Positions 55,501-60,390 are shown, counted from the stretch's first letter. The stretch: DNA of 64,000 nucleotides from Enterobacter cancerogenus (GCF_019047785.1 NZ_CP077290.1:372001-436000); one strand, 5' to 3'. Translations and numbers: made by a program. Notes: generated by a model from the sequence alone, not told the origin.

Positions 55501-55577
55501 ATATTTCCCTCGCCGGTTAATTTTGCCTTCTCCGCCGTTTTACGAATGATGACATCAACAACTTTTACGCTACTCAT
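37524..55577 (-). CDS. bapA: Giant BapA-like Ig-domain adhesin, type I secreted (6,017 residues)
   Basis: From the ATG at 55575–55577 (AAGGAGAAGAAT upstream) it encodes 6,017 residues, one of the largest bacterial gene sizes. Order: N-terminal BapA prefix-like domain (about 1–130), a Gly/Ala-rich hydrophobic stretch (GWIAGAALGGGALGALL), one Ig-like domain, 43 Ig-like domains of about 100 residues (about 279–4570; each has a [ST]xxxDDxxNAAE start and an [ST]xxxAGN near the end), five domains with DTGxSxxDFITND (about 4571–5086), two more Ig-like domains, an FG-GAP-like part (about 5300–5680) with six DxDxDG-type sites, an RTX-type GGND segment (about 5850–5890) and a type I secretion end. Only one Cys was noticed (VIRCNNYF). 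No Sec signal. Salmonella BapA, a biofilm and invasion adhesin, has the same operon plan but is shorter (about 3,800 residues). Export is by the two genes downstream and the TolC-like gene upstream. The bapA symbol is by analogy. Confidence 0.9.
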   Translation of the reverse strand: MSSVKVVDVIIRKTAEKAKLTGEGNMSVSISSPAVIEIQGSAQDVARYVRQGKDLLIYMKDGSVIRCNNYFAEDPETHHHSELVFNDNQELTHISFADTGEVTGVATAELTAQAAPISSIEPFMEQGGVLGDAPWGWIAGAALGGGALGALLAHGGDGETKTRVIDNTKEVESATPTFMVTDKAGDKQGVLSAKEVTDDNTPTFSGTGQPGATIQIKDSSGSTIASAMVAKDGTWTVKLPAQTDGEHTWSVVQIDGSKTTSAGSITVTVSTADASLTLATTAGDNVINASEQAAGFTLSGASKNLAQGTSLTVTLNGKTYSTEVGANGAWSVKVPAADAKALGDGTWTVSVSGKDAAGNTVTGSQTIGVDTAAPTLSVDTLAHDNIINAAEHNQALTLTGKTSAEAGQIVTVTLNGKNHTATVGSDGTWSVTLPASDVKALGNGDHTLTVNVSDKAGNGTTTTADFSVDTAAPVVTINTVAGDDVLNTSEQAQAQIVSGHANGAAAGDVVTVTVGGQTFTGVVQADGSWSVGVPASVIGALGEGKHSVSVSVTDAAGNTGSATHGITLSGNPPEFTLDAISQDNVLNAREAMQPLSMSGTSNLPNGSVITVTLNGVDYQTSVTNGIWSVQVPVTDVLNLANTLYTVSVSGTDSVGNSGSASANLLVDTVLPQVIINTFAGDNRVNNAEAAVDQILSGRVTGAAAGDTVSVSVGGKSYTATVGNDLTWSVTVPSADLTNFGDGNLTFTASVTNGHGNTGTGERDISINAELPGLRVNTISGDDVINAIEQQHDLTVTGASTHLAEGTKIVVTINNVDYAAVVTASGSWQIGVPASDLQGWKAGNIAVHASAEDAWGNTVSADRPIELDLNAVAVTIDSVTSDDMLNAAEKGADLTLSGQTQGVEAGQTVVVKFADQTFTAQVQQDGSWSLTVPASAMETLIDGRAQVSVSVTNVNGNSADASRVVTVDTLPPSITLDNLTDDNIINAAEAQQDLLLSGTSDAQAGQTVTVTLNGKTWQTTVKSDGTWQLSVPAADVGALADGTVTVTASVSDVAGNSSSVDRVGLVDATVPQVTINDFVTSTNTVNHVAHSQAQILSGSVTGAAAGDVVTIKIDNQNYTTVVDAAGHWSLGLPASVVQGLADGTVTIDVSVTDRSGNTGSSSLEVIVNTVTPAIGINTLAADDVINATEKGADLQLSGTSNQPEGTTIIVTLNGVNYTAVADASGNWSVTVPASAVSALGEATYTVTASVTDSVGNSASASHDVLVDSSLPVVTLNTLAGDNIVNAAEVAAGQTLTGSVANAAPGDTVTLTLGGKTYTAVVQDDLTWSLPLSAAQLTALGNGELTVSASVTNAHDNTGSASLDFTIDAQLPGLRIDPVAGDDVINIIEHGQNLIVSGSSTDLQAGGTVSVTINGKIYSATVQADGTWQAAVPAADVSQWADGQLSISASAQDTSGNPVTIGTVVDVDLAPVAISINSVTADNVLNAAEKGQELVLSGTTTHVEAGQTVTVTFGGKTYTTRVDADGNWTYTVPAADLTSLKDGDARVQVSVTNVNGNAATSSQEYSVDATAPTVTINTVSSDNILNAAEAAQDLTLSGTSTAEAGQTVSVTFNGKTYSAQVKTDGSWTLNVPAADMAGITDGNAAVTATVSDKAGNPASTQTTVLVDTTVPHISFNVVAEDDIVNIAEHGQALIVSGNVTGAQAGDAITVTLNGKDYTAMLDASGNWSIGIPAADVGALGNGDHAITATLTDKAGNSASATHEIDVSLTAPVIAINILAGDDVVNATEKGQDLQLSGTSNQPDGTTITVTLNGINYTAITDASGNWSVTVPASAVSALGEAQYTVTASVTDSAGNGASASHDLLVDSALPQVTLNAIATDDIINAAEVAAGQAVSGKVSGAVSGDTVTITLGGKTYTATVQDDLSWSVTVPSDVLTALGNGDLTVTASVTNAHGNTGTAERDITIDASLPGLRINIVAGDDVINSIEHGQNLIVSGSSDGLTAGSALTVTVNGKTYGATVLADGTWAAAIPAADVSALAAGKVTVSVAGQSTAGNPVSISHDVTVDLATVAISIDAISSDDVINAAEKGADLVLSGTTTQVEANQTVTIIFGGKSYTATVGADGKWSTTVPSADLAGLKDGDASVQASVTNVNGNSASAGREYSVDATAPTVSIENVSDNNIINAQEAQSDLTLHGTSNAEAGQKVTVTLGGKSWTTTVGADGTWTLDVPAADVGALADGNYTIGASVADKAGNPASTARDVLVDTTVPQLTINAVSGDDVINSVEHGQALTVSGSATGAAAGDVVTVTINNKSYTATLDAAGQWTIGVPAADVGALVAGDYTITASVTDKAGNSDSETHDINVNLTAPVLTIDTVSDDDVINSAEKTQDLVIGGTATGLATGAIVTVMLNGKAYSATVDANGKWSTTVPAEQVGALGEALYTVTASATDAVGNSGSASHTVTVESVLPGVTINAIATDDVINAGEVSAGQSISGKVINAEAGNTVTVTVGGKTYTTTVQSDLSWKVDVSADDLKALGNGDLTVTASVTNGVGNTGSGERDISIDANLPGLRVNIVAGDDVINSIEHGQNLIVTGSSDGLSVGSALTVTVNGKDYAATVLADGTWSAAIPAADVGALAAGKLTITVAGQSSAGNPVTINHDVTVDLATVAISIDAIASDDVINAAEKGADLVLSGSTANVEENQIVTITFGGKSYTAQVGADGKWTTTVPSADLAVLKDGDASVQVSVSTVNGNSASAGREYSVDATAPSVTINTLAADDILNAAEAKSDLTVSGTSTAEAGQTVTVSLNGKDYTAKVGADGTWTLDVPAADVGALSNGSVTVTASVSDKAGNPASVDHNLTVDVTVPAVTISAIAGDDVINATEHGQAQIVSGTATGAAAGDKVTVTIGGKTYTTVLDAAGNWSVGVPASVISGLSDGTVTVTASVTDAAGNTGTGTHNVTVDTGLPSVSFDTLSGDNVLNAVEKGQDLTVSGTSVNLAAGTTVTVTLNGKQYTATTTASGAWSLTVPAADLAALGEANYTLSANATNGVGNSVSNTAELLVDTALPTVTVNIVAGDNIINAAEVAAGQTITGRVANAEAGNTVTVTIGDKSYTATVQSDLSWSVKVPSDVLTALGNGSLSVKATVTNGHGNTGSGEREISIDANLPGLRVNIVAGDDVINSIEHGQNLIVTGSSDGLAVGTALTVTVNGKTYAATVLADGTWSAAIPAVDVSAWPEGTVKIGVSGDSAAGNTIAISHDVTVDLATVAISINAIASDDVINAAEKGADLVLSGETTNVEAGQTVTVSFGGKIYTAKVDTDGKWTTTVPSADLAGLKDGDASVQVSVSTVNGNSASAGREYSVDATAPSVTINTLAADDILNAAEAKSDLTVSGTSTAEAGQTVTVSLNGKDYTAKVGADGTWTLDVPAADVGALSNGSVTVTASVSDKAGNPASVDHNLTVDVTVPVVTISAIAGDDVINATEHGQAQIVSGTATGAAAGDKVTVTIGGKTYTTVLDAAGNWSVGVPASVISGLSDGTVTVTASVTDAAGNTGTGTHNVTVDTGLPSVSFDTLSGDNVLNAVEKGQDLTVSGTSANLAAGTTVTVTLNGKQYTATTAASGAWSLTVPAADLAALGEANYTLSANATNGVGNSVSNTAELLVDTALPTVTVNTVAGDNIINAAEVAAGQTITGRVANAEAGNTVTVTLGGKSYTATVQSDLSWSVKVPADVLTALGNGDLTVTASVTNGHGNTGSGEREISIDANLPGLRVNIVAGDDVINSIEHGQNLIVTGSSDGLAVGTTLTVTVNGKDYAASVLADGSWSAAIPATDVSALPAGKVTVSVAGQSTAGNPVSISHDVTVDLATVAISIDAIASDDVINAAEKGADLVLSGSTVNVEENQTVTITFGGKTYTAKVDADGNWTATVPSSDLAGLKDGDASVQVSVSNVNGNGASAGREYSVDATAPTVTIDTVAGDNVINSSEAAAGVAISGTTTAEVGQTVTVSLGGKSYTAQVQKGGVWSVSVPAGDLSAMADNGYTVQVSVSDAAGNPGSANKAVTLDTTPPVIRFNAVAGDDIINSTEHSQAQIISGTATGANVGDKLVITLGSSQYTTTVDASGKWSVGVPASVISALADGKVTISATLTDSAGNSSTLTHDVVVNTAAVALTINTLAVDDVINAAEAGTSLVISGSSAQFASGTQVTVTLNGKRYTATIQSDGSWTTTVPAADVGALADGSHYQVSVSAQDDAGNGASATHNISVDTTAPVISISAIAGDDVLNAAEAQQPLTVTGASSAEAGQTVTVTLGGKTYTTTVANDGSWTLNVPAADLAALSQGALTVTASVSDKAGNSGQVTHGLTVDTVAPSVTISAVAGDDIVNNSEQQAGQTISGTTTAEQGQTVTVNFNGHSYQATVDADGKWSVFVPGRDFLGLSDGKYTVTASVSDKAGNPGSATHDVTLNGDVPTISINAFAQDDIVNAAEHGTPLVISGTTDAPAGQTVTLTLNGKTYTATVQSDGSWRYTLGSADVTALADGGSYVIHAQVSNAIGNSASDDRTVTVDLTAPSMGIAIDSLQNDTGLSASDFITNDKNVVVNGSLTAQLGNNEKAQISLDGGVTWIDLTVTGTTWRYADGRTLTDGTYQYQVRVIDNAGNVGATDSQDVVVDLTAPAATTITVDAVTQDTGLSDSDFITSDNQITLNGTLGAALGRGEHAQISIDGGTTWIDVNVSGLTWTYVDGRTLADGDYNYQLRVIDDAGNISATTSQVVTIDTVAPDASKTVSIDSISDDTGLSNSDFVTNDTSLTLHGSLGATLADGEGVQISLDGGSTWQNVTVVGKTWYYVDGRTLGNQTYDYWVRVIDAAGNVGESAHQQVTVDTIAPDAAITVTVDNITVDTGFDDNDFLTSQTSYTLNGTLGAALGNNEYVQVSLDGGTTWVYAKVNGTSWSYTDTRTLADGDHDYQVRVVDQAGNVGATTSQVVTVDTKAPQYGITIDAISDDTGQSGSDFITNDTSLTVSGTLGSELRSDERVQISLDGGATWIDVTVNHTQWSYTDTRTLTDNDYTYQVRIIDQAGNVGSTAQQVVTVDTTPPVTKGTIVSYTDTDGERTGVFGENVSTDDTTPLISGTLNQGLAAGEIAQLYRDGVLLGQVTMNGATSWYFQDSGLRDGNHNYVLRITDVAGNYTDSNDFVLKVDTSIPTTTATIAAQTTPDTTPILNGTVSAVLTNGEYLVVTVNGKTYTSEAGGAVVVDPDNNTWYLQIPDSDALSVKSYDVTAQVKSSAGNGNSTGTTTGSLVIGNDEAITLGFTTTSSGSSNAASYMLDSDGLWTVTANQQIASANADSRNSWTVGSNFTMTGTYTSGTYADINRDGLNDILAESTNYSYMQQLINNGDGTYTSTSLSGFGALVWYGAVVAIDIQGDGYTDFVVGDAGGPDSSTFMLNNNGTLVGSSKSGTYVNFVSGSTVGNYNSLIEASGVDLNNDGKVDIAQHTTNGNNYYALSTMFNQGDGSFTWGQNFINTMYSAYGSGAATNAVSMTWGDFNGDGYMDLYMSMYRTSSGTDQGGVLMLNDGTGNLLAGTAVGTATTDKFVGNVSVAVDWNMDGKMDIIKLANSGQSWLYTNDGMPGSASFTASKFSTATSTQVSGAARLDYDWDGAQDLLIFRQNGSVILERNTNTVAPGTAMHLKIVDSEGINAFFGNTVQLYNSAGQLVASQILNAQSGMGINDSSSLISFYGLDANETYHAVLVRATNGVSSNVTWDGLEAGNGKEGYVLTAEAATGGHSGTIVGTGYNDTFVAEAGTYTYNGSGGWSTTSDHDTWSSTGGMDVVDYINASTGVNVNLGLTTAQNTGFNTATLVNIEGVAGSNHDDVFTGNSGDNQFEGRGGNDTFNIGSGGHDTLLYKLINASDATGGNGSDVVNGFTVGTWEGTADTDRIDLRDLLSGSGYTGTGSASYVNGVATLDSSAGNITDYIRVVQNGSNTEIQVDLDGTGGNFSPTTLVTLNGVQTDLATLLANHQLLIA
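37880..38020 (-). other. RTX-type calcium repeats and secretion signal region of the adhesin
   Basis: Encodes NHDDVFTGNSGDNQFEGRGG followed by NDTFNIGSGGHDTLLY, a short RTX nonapeptide-like block. The rest of the C-terminus (to 37524) has DRIDLRDLLSG and VTLNG, the pattern of type I secretion target ends. Confidence 0.75.
38600..39550 (-). other. FG-GAP/VCBS-like domain of the adhesin
   Basis: Contains six DxDxDG-type calcium loops in order: DINRDGLND, DIQGDGYTD, DLNNDGKVD, DFNGDGYMD, DWNMDGKMD and DYDWDGAQD, spaced roughly 40–70 residues apart. This spacing suggests a beta-propeller close to the C-terminus, the first part to leave the cell and so the likely tip of the fibre. Confidence 0.7.
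40320..41867 (-). repeat. Five DTG-type Ig-like repeats in the adhesin gene
   Basis: Five domains of about 103 residues, each beginning with D-T-G-x-S-x-x-D-F-[IVL]-T and containing ISLDGG-x-TW followed by a GRTL or TRTL segment and a V[IV]D-AGNVG end. They are distinct from the 43 N-terminal domains and form the second repeat class. Confidence 0.85.
42768..53549 (-). repeat. Six-copy array of a six-domain super-repeat (about 1,797 bp each)
   Basis: Six Ig-like domain types (A–F) recur in the same order. Unit boundaries by the A-domain start are 53549, 51752, 49958, 48161, 46364 and 44567, with the array ending at 42768. Unit lengths are therefore 1797, 1794, 1797, 1797, 1797 and 1800 bp. 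Markers: type A ends IDANLPGLRVN, type B has INSIEHGQNLIV, type C has GREYSVDATAP, type D has LNAAEAKSDLTVSGTSTAEA, type E has ATEHGQAQIVSG, type F has NGVGNSVSNTAELLVD. The first domains of the gene (54.7–53.55 kb) look like an incomplete unit (types D, E, F recognisable). Confidence 0.9.
44568..48161 (-). repeat. Two nearly identical super-repeat units (4 and 5)
   Basis: Units 46365–48161 and 44568–46364 share long stretches with only a few differences (for instance three changes in about 180 bases when 45121–45300 is compared with 46918–47097). Domains D, E and F are almost the same at protein level. This points to recent duplication or gene conversion. Confidence 0.8.
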
Positions 55578-55698
55578 ATTCTTCTCCTTGCAGGTGTACG
55601 GTGTCCTGTGAAAATGTCCACCCGATAGCTGTAACTCGCCCTGGGGATTACGCCCCATTCTTTTTTGACTTATTCCACGCTGAAAATCGCGTCTTCCG

Positions 55699-57036
55699 TT
55701 AACTCAAATCCGGTAATTTCGCCGCGGTATTTGTCTCTATTCCGACCAGCGGCATGAGATTATCCACCGCAGAGGCGTAATTAATTGCGGCGCTCCAGCC
55801 ATCATATTCCGCCATTATTTTCGCGGAAATGGCCTGCCAGACATCCTGTTCTACGCTGAGCAAATCGTTAATGCTGCGCTTGCTCAGGGTGTATTCATTT
55901 TTGTAGACATCCCGGGCGCGGAGCGCGCTCTCAAGCTGCCGTTTGCCCGCCTCTCTTCTGCCGAGCGCGCCGGTCCAGTCCGCCTGCGCCACAGAGGCTT
56001 TTTGCAGCACGTCAAAACGCGCCTGATCTACCTGCGAAGCGGCCATTGCGCGCGCACCTTCCGCCTGGCGTACCCGGGCCGATACCGCGCCGCCCTGATA
56101 AAGCGGGGCATCAACATTCAGCTGGATCTGATCGTCCCAGTATGAGCGGTTATCTGACTCATAGCGCGTACGGCCTGCTTTCAGGCTCAGCGTTGGCCAG
56201 TGCTGAGACTTTGCGGTTTCGATCCCGTACTGCGCGGCCTTTTCCATATTCTGCGCGGCCATGACCGCCGGGATCGAGGCGTAATCAATGCGGTTAACGG
56301 CGTCCTGCTCAATGGCCAGTCTGGCGGGAACCGGTGAGTACCGTTCGGCCTGCATCCCCGTCAGTACCGCAAGCCTGGCGCGGGCGCTGTTTAACGCAGC
56401 GGTATATTGCTCAACGGTGGCCTGCATCCCGGCAATCCGCGTGCGGGTCTGAAGTTCATCCGAGGTCGAACTCACCCCCGCATCCGCACGAAGGGTTGCC
56501 AGTTTCTCAACGTTTTTAAGCGCCTGGACGTTTTCTCTGGCGGCCTGAAGGAGGTCAGCATAGCGTTTCACTTCGACATAGCTCAGCGCCGTTTTTTCGG
56601 CCACATCAGATAACGTTCTCATCAACTGAAAGCGATAGCTGTCCCGCTGGGATGAGGCCTGGCTGATGCTATTGTTGGTCTTACCGAAATCGTAGATCAG
56701 CTGCGTCAGGCTTAATCCCCAGGCGGCAGAATTGCGCAGCGACCCGCTGGAGTCGGTGGTTTGGCTATGGCCGGTGCTGCCGTTCAGGGATATTTGCGGC
56801 ATCCAGCCGCTGCGCGCTTCATCTATTTGCGCCTGACCAATGCCCAACTGTGCGGCCTGCTGGCTAACGGACGGGTCGCGGTCGATAGCAAAAAGGATAC
56901 TTTCTTTTAAGGTAGTTGCCGCGACGGGAGCAAATGCCGCCTGGCCGTTATTCGCCACTGCCGGATTAATCGCCAGCGAAATTAACGCCAGTCCGGCGGA
57001 TATTTTAAATAATAGGTTTGTTGGCAATATAGACAT
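55699..57036 (-). CDS. TolC-family outer membrane protein of the adhesin secretion system (BapB-like)
   Basis: Encodes 445 residues with a Sec signal peptide (cleavage near AVAN|NGQ). The two TolC halves are recognised: TTLKESILFAIDRDPSVSQQ, the outer-membrane strand region GWMPQISLNGSTGHSQ, then the second LTLKAGR-like strand region and a final DLLSVEQDVWQAI helix, with alternating long helices in between. It forms the outer-membrane channel for export of the giant adhesin. It is the first gene of the operon; 121 bases separate it from the adhesin start. The order TolC-like, adhesin, ABC, HlyD is close to that of bap operons, where the adhesin usually comes first. Confidence 0.9.
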   Translation of the reverse strand: MSILPTNLLFKISAGLALISLAINPAVANNGQAAFAPVAATTLKESILFAIDRDPSVSQQAAQLGIGQAQIDEARSGWMPQISLNGSTGHSQTTDSSGSLRNSAAWGLSLTQLIYDFGKTNNSISQASSQRDSYRFQLMRTLSDVAEKTALSYVEVKRYADLLQAARENVQALKNVEKLATLRADAGVSSTSDELQTRTRIAGMQATVEQYTAALNSARARLAVLTGMQAERYSPVPARLAIEQDAVNRIDYASIPAVMAAQNMEKAAQYGIETAKSQHWPTLSLKAGRTRYESDNRSYWDDQIQLNVDAPLYQGGAVSARVRQAEGARAMAASQVDQARFDVLQKASVAQADWTGALGRREAGKRQLESALRARDVYKNEYTLSKRSINDLLSVEQDVWQAISAKIMAEYDGWSAAINYASAVDNLMPLVGIETNTAAKLPDLS

Positions 57037-57799
57037 GTTCTCTCCTGTCGCTGAATGTCGCGCAATTAGATACCCAATAAGAGGTAAAAATAATTTGGCG
57101 ATTATTCATCATCCTCCTCAAGAATTTTCGGCAAAGGAAACCCATACCCATCCACGCTGGAGATAAGGCCTGACCAAGGACTAATTTAAATTAGGAATTT
57201 ACTTATTTCTTTAACGTGCCGGCAGCATAACAAAATGTCTTATATCCCACTACAGCCACAATGTTAATGTGGTGTTACAAATAAGAAAAATCCTCACGTT
57301 TCTGGACAAATCCGTAAAAAGAGCCTTTCAGATGAAACATATAAACTCGTTGTTTCTTAAGTAAAATTCTTAATTATCGGTTTGTACATTTTTGGGTTAA
57401 TTTCATTTCGGGTCAGACACAAAGATTTTCAAAGAAGTGTCAATTTAAGTAACCGCCCCCTTCTGTAAATTATTAAATTCCACATTAAACATAATATGCG
57501 GAATAAAAACCCACGTTAAAATAAAAAAGTAAAATTTTTCGTTGATGATTGGCTATTCATTAGTTCCTTTAACCAAATTAAATGCAACACATTGTTTTAA
57601 CACCAATCAAACATTTTAAAAATTTATTAACCACACTTAATCAATGGGTTGTTAATGATTACCTACGTGAACAATTTTTCGCAACACAACCGCCCTGGAT
57701 GATGAGCCCTGACGGATTACGGCAGCAAGTCGCATTCCTTTTCCGGGGAAATGCTGTAATATGCAACTTATTGCGATATTTTGCAGGATTTGGAAAAAC
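57037..57799. other. Long AT-rich control region of the adhesin operon
   Basis: 763 bases without a supported gene between the divergent TolC-like gene and the DeoR regulator gene. It is much more AT-rich than the flanking genes and has many A/T tracts (e.g. around 57400–57620), as seen in H-NS-bound promoters of biofilm genes. A short frame at 57582–57842 overlaps the DeoR gene and was not accepted. Confidence 0.55.
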
Positions 57800-58546
57800 A
57801 TGCATAAAACGGCCAGACAAAAGTATCTGCTTGATATCCTGAGCGAACAGGGCCAGGCCAGCATCGTCGACCTTGCTGAAAAGCTGCAGGTTTCTGCCGA
57901 TACGGTTCGCCGCGATCTGACGGACCTCGCAAAACAGGGGCTGGCGCAGAAGAATCACGGCGGTGCTATTGCGCTTAATTTGTCAGCCATGAATCGTCAG
58001 GGGCGGAATACCTTGCTGCCGAAGATCAAGCAGCAGTTGGGTAAACGGGTCGCGCAAAGCGTGCCAACGGGGTCGACGCTGTTCCTTGATGCCGGCAGCA
58101 CGATGCTGGCGGTGGCGAACGTCCTTAAGGGGCCGCTAACGGTTATCACCCCTTCTCTTGATATCGCCCAGTGCTTTAGCGAGCGGGAGGATATCGAGCT
58201 TATCCTGCTTGGCGGAAAATGGGATCACCAGCAGCGCCTGTTTGCCGGTAGCGCCACACTCGCTCTGCTGTCGCGCTATCGGGCAGACATTGCCATCCTC
58301 GGTGCCTGCGCCATTCATGCGCAGCTTGGCTTAAGCGCCAGCACGGAGGCTGATGCCGAGGTCAAACGCGCCATGCTGGCTGCGAGCCATGAGCACTGGA
58401 TCGTGGCAGACCATATGAAGCTCAACCGCTGCGAACCCTATCTGGTTTCCGGGCTATCCGGCATTCATCAACTGTTTTTAGATCGTCCCTGGCCCGAGCT
58501 TGGGGACGGTGGCGCCATGCAAGTGACCCTTGCAGAGGCACAATAA
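57800..58546 (+). CDS. DeoR-family transcriptional repressor
   Basis: Encodes 248 residues from the ATG at 57800, chosen because MHKTARQKYLLDILSEQGQASI is the usual DeoR start; the frame from 57761 is longer without reason. HTH at about residues 20–45 (IVDLAEKLQVSADTVRRDLTDL) followed by GLAQKNHGGAI, the DeoR signature. The C-terminal sugar-phosphate-sensing domain has FLDAGSTMLAVANVL and ADIAILGACAIHAQLGL. The next gene, a Gfo/Idh/MocA oxidoreductase, starts 12 bases after the stop in the same direction, so they form an operon for an unknown sugar or polyol. Effector unknown. Confidence 0.88.
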   Translation: MHKTARQKYLLDILSEQGQASIVDLAEKLQVSADTVRRDLTDLAKQGLAQKNHGGAIALNLSAMNRQGRNTLLPKIKQQLGKRVAQSVPTGSTLFLDAGSTMLAVANVLKGPLTVITPSLDIAQCFSEREDIELILLGGKWDHQQRLFAGSATLALLSRYRADIAILGACAIHAQLGLSASTEADAEVKRAMLAASHEHWIVADHMKLNRCEPYLVSGLSGIHQLFLDRPWPELGDGGAMQVTLAEAQ

Positions 58547-58558
58547 CGTGGAGAACAC

Positions 58559-59632
58559 ATGAATAAGGTTAACGGTAAGACAATCAACATTGCGCTGATC
58601 GGGTATGGCTTTGTCGGCAAAACCTTCCATGCGCCGCTGATCCAGTCCATCGACGGGCTGAAGCTGGCAGTCGTCTCCTCCCGGGATGCCGAAAAGGTTA
58701 AACGCGATATTGCAGACGTTATCGTGGTGGCGACGCCTGAAGAGGCCATTCAGCACCCCGATGTCGACCTGGTAGTAATCGCCTCTCCGAATGCGACGCA
58801 TGCCCCGCTGGCAACGCTGGCCCTGAATGCAGGCAAACATGTTGTGGTCGATAAACCCTTTACCCTCGACATGCAGGAAGCCCGCGATCTGATTGCGCTG
58901 GCGGAAGAAAAACAGCGCCTGCTCTCCGTTTTCCACAATCGCCGCTGGGACAGCGACTTCCTCGGCATCAAGCAGGTCATTGAGCAAGGCAGCCTGGGCA
59001 ACGTGAAGCACTTCGAGGCGCACATCGACCGCTTCCGCCCGGAGGTTCGCGCACGCTGGAGAGAGCAAAATGTCCCTGGCAGCGGCCTGTGGTTCGATCT
59101 GGGGCCACATCTGATCGACCAGACGCTGCAGCTTTTCGGCCTTCCGCAGTCCGTGCAAGGCAACATCGCCACCCTGCGTGACGGGGCGGAGATTAACGAC
59201 TGGGCGCATGTGGTGCTCAACTACCCGTCGCATAAGGTTATTTTGCATTGCAGCATGCTGGTCGCTGGCGGCGCGACGCGCTTTGCCGTTCACGGTGACA
59301 AGGCCAGCGTGCTGAAAGCCAGAATCGATCAGCAGGAAGCCCAGCTGCTGGCAGGTATTGTGCCGGGCAGCGCGACGTGGGGCGAAGACGATGATGATAT
59401 GGTGCTGTTTGATGCCAGCGGTGAGCCGCACCCGGTAAAAACCCCGAAAGGCGATCAGCGCCAGTATTACATTAACGTGCGTGATGCGTTGTTCGGCAAA
59501 ATGGATAATCCGGTACACCCCGTTGAGGCGCTGGCGGTGATGGCCGTGCTGGAAGCGGCAGTGAAATCATCTGAGACAGGGTCAACCGAGACGCTGGAGC
59601 TGACGGCAGATGAAGTTGCCCGTCTGAACTAA
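58559..59632 (+). CDS. Gfo/Idh/MocA-family NAD(P)-dependent oxidoreductase
   Basis: Encodes 357 residues. The Rossmann start is IALIGYGFVGKTFHAPLI, as in YdgJ and scyllo-inositol dehydrogenase IolW. GKHVVVDKPFTLD holds the conserved Lys of the EKP/DKP motif, then VFHNRRWDSDF and GSGLWFDLGPHLIDQ with the catalytic-region His. It would oxidise a polyol or sugar with NAD(P) in the cytoplasm; YdgJ-like but the substrate is not known. It lies 12 bases after the DeoR gene and ends at a terminator. Confidence 0.88.
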   Translation: MNKVNGKTINIALIGYGFVGKTFHAPLIQSIDGLKLAVVSSRDAEKVKRDIADVIVVATPEEAIQHPDVDLVVIASPNATHAPLATLALNAGKHVVVDKPFTLDMQEARDLIALAEEKQRLLSVFHNRRWDSDFLGIKQVIEQGSLGNVKHFEAHIDRFRPEVRARWREQNVPGSGLWFDLGPHLIDQTLQLFGLPQSVQGNIATLRDGAEINDWAHVVLNYPSHKVILHCSMLVAGGATRFAVHGDKASVLKARIDQQEAQLLAGIVPGSATWGEDDDDMVLFDASGEPHPVKTPKGDQRQYYINVRDALFGKMDNPVHPVEALAVMAVLEAAVKSSETGSTETLELTADEVARLN

Positions 59633-59636
59633 AAAG

Positions 59637-59665
59637 AAGGGCCTGCATTGCGCAGGCCCTTTTTC
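59637..59665. terminator. Bidirectional terminator between the oxidoreductase gene and cybB
   Basis: A perfect 10-bp stem (aagggcctgc / gcaggccctt) with a 5-base loop, followed by T on the plus strand and preceded by A-rich bases on the other side. Confidence 0.9.
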
Positions 59666-59669
59666 GATG

Positions 59670-60200
59670 TTACTGACGCTTTTTCGGCATCATGCGCAGG
59701 AGCGTGTTGTCCTTCCAGTAGTAGTGGTGCAGCAGCGCCGCAAAGGCGTGCAGGCCAATAACGAAATAACCCAGGTTTGCGAGCGTGACGTGCCACGTTT
59801 TCAGCATGTCCACGACGTCAAAATTGCCCTCTGCCGCATGCGGCATCACCAGGCCAAATGCAAACCAGTCATTGCCGCGGTTATACATCATGACAATGCC
59901 AATCAACGGCAGCGCGATAAACAGCAGATAAATAATCAGGTGCCCAAGATGCGACAGGCCGGTTACCATCGCTTTCGGCTTCGGCTGAATGGGCGGTGCC
60001 GGGAATTTAAGGCGGATAAGCAGGCGCGCCACCATCAGCACCAGAATGGAGATGCCACAGGAGACGTGGATCATGTTGATCAGCGGGCGATCGCTGCGCG
60101 GGAAATAGCCCCGAAACTCCATGGCGCAATAGGCCACGATAACCAACAAAAACACCAGCCAGTGAATACCTATTTGCAGGCCCGTATATTTAGTGCGCAT
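59670..60200 (-). CDS. cybB: Cytochrome b561 CybB
   Basis: Encodes 176 residues (E. coli 176) and follows E. coli CybB closely (LQIGIHWLVFLLVIVAYCAMEFRGYFPRSD, NMIHVSCGISILVLMVARLL, KDNTLLRMMP). Four membrane helices carry His residues for two b haems (IHWL, MIHV, SHLGHL, LHAFAALLHH). It is a superoxide:ubiquinone oxidoreductase in the inner membrane according to E. coli work. It is convergent with the oxidoreductase gene and divergent from gapC, as in E. coli. Confidence 0.95.
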   Translation of the reverse strand: MRTKYTGLQIGIHWLVFLLVIVAYCAMEFRGYFPRSDRPLINMIHVSCGISILVLMVARLLIRLKFPAPPIQPKPKAMVTGLSHLGHLIIYLLFIALPLIGIVMMYNRGNDWFAFGLVMPHAAEGNFDVVDMLKTWHVTLANLGYFVIGLHAFAALLHHYYWKDNTLLRMMPKKRQ

Positions 60201-60390
60201 GTCTTTTCCCGATAAAGAACTGATATTGCGTCAACATAACCAGCTTTCCTTAAAAATTCATTAACTTTTCTGTATGGTTTTTCAATTACTTCGCAGGCAA
60301 TGAAACATCTTCAATTGCCGCCCTGCCCGTCATGGTCTAAGCCTGGATAAGTTCAAACTGTCGTACCGACACGTTTTCCAGGAGATAACC

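Noticed and set aside
54700..55577. LapG-type cleavage site ([TAP]AAG) searched for near the adhesin N-terminus
   Set aside because: Only loosely similar Ala/Gly runs (e.g. the TTAG at the first repeat, AGAALGG) were seen, and no lapG or lapD gene is in the window, so proteolytic release is not claimed.
57582..57842. 86-codon plus-strand frame before the DeoR gene
   Set aside because: It overlaps the DeoR start in another frame, lies in the AT-rich control region and has no recognisable product.
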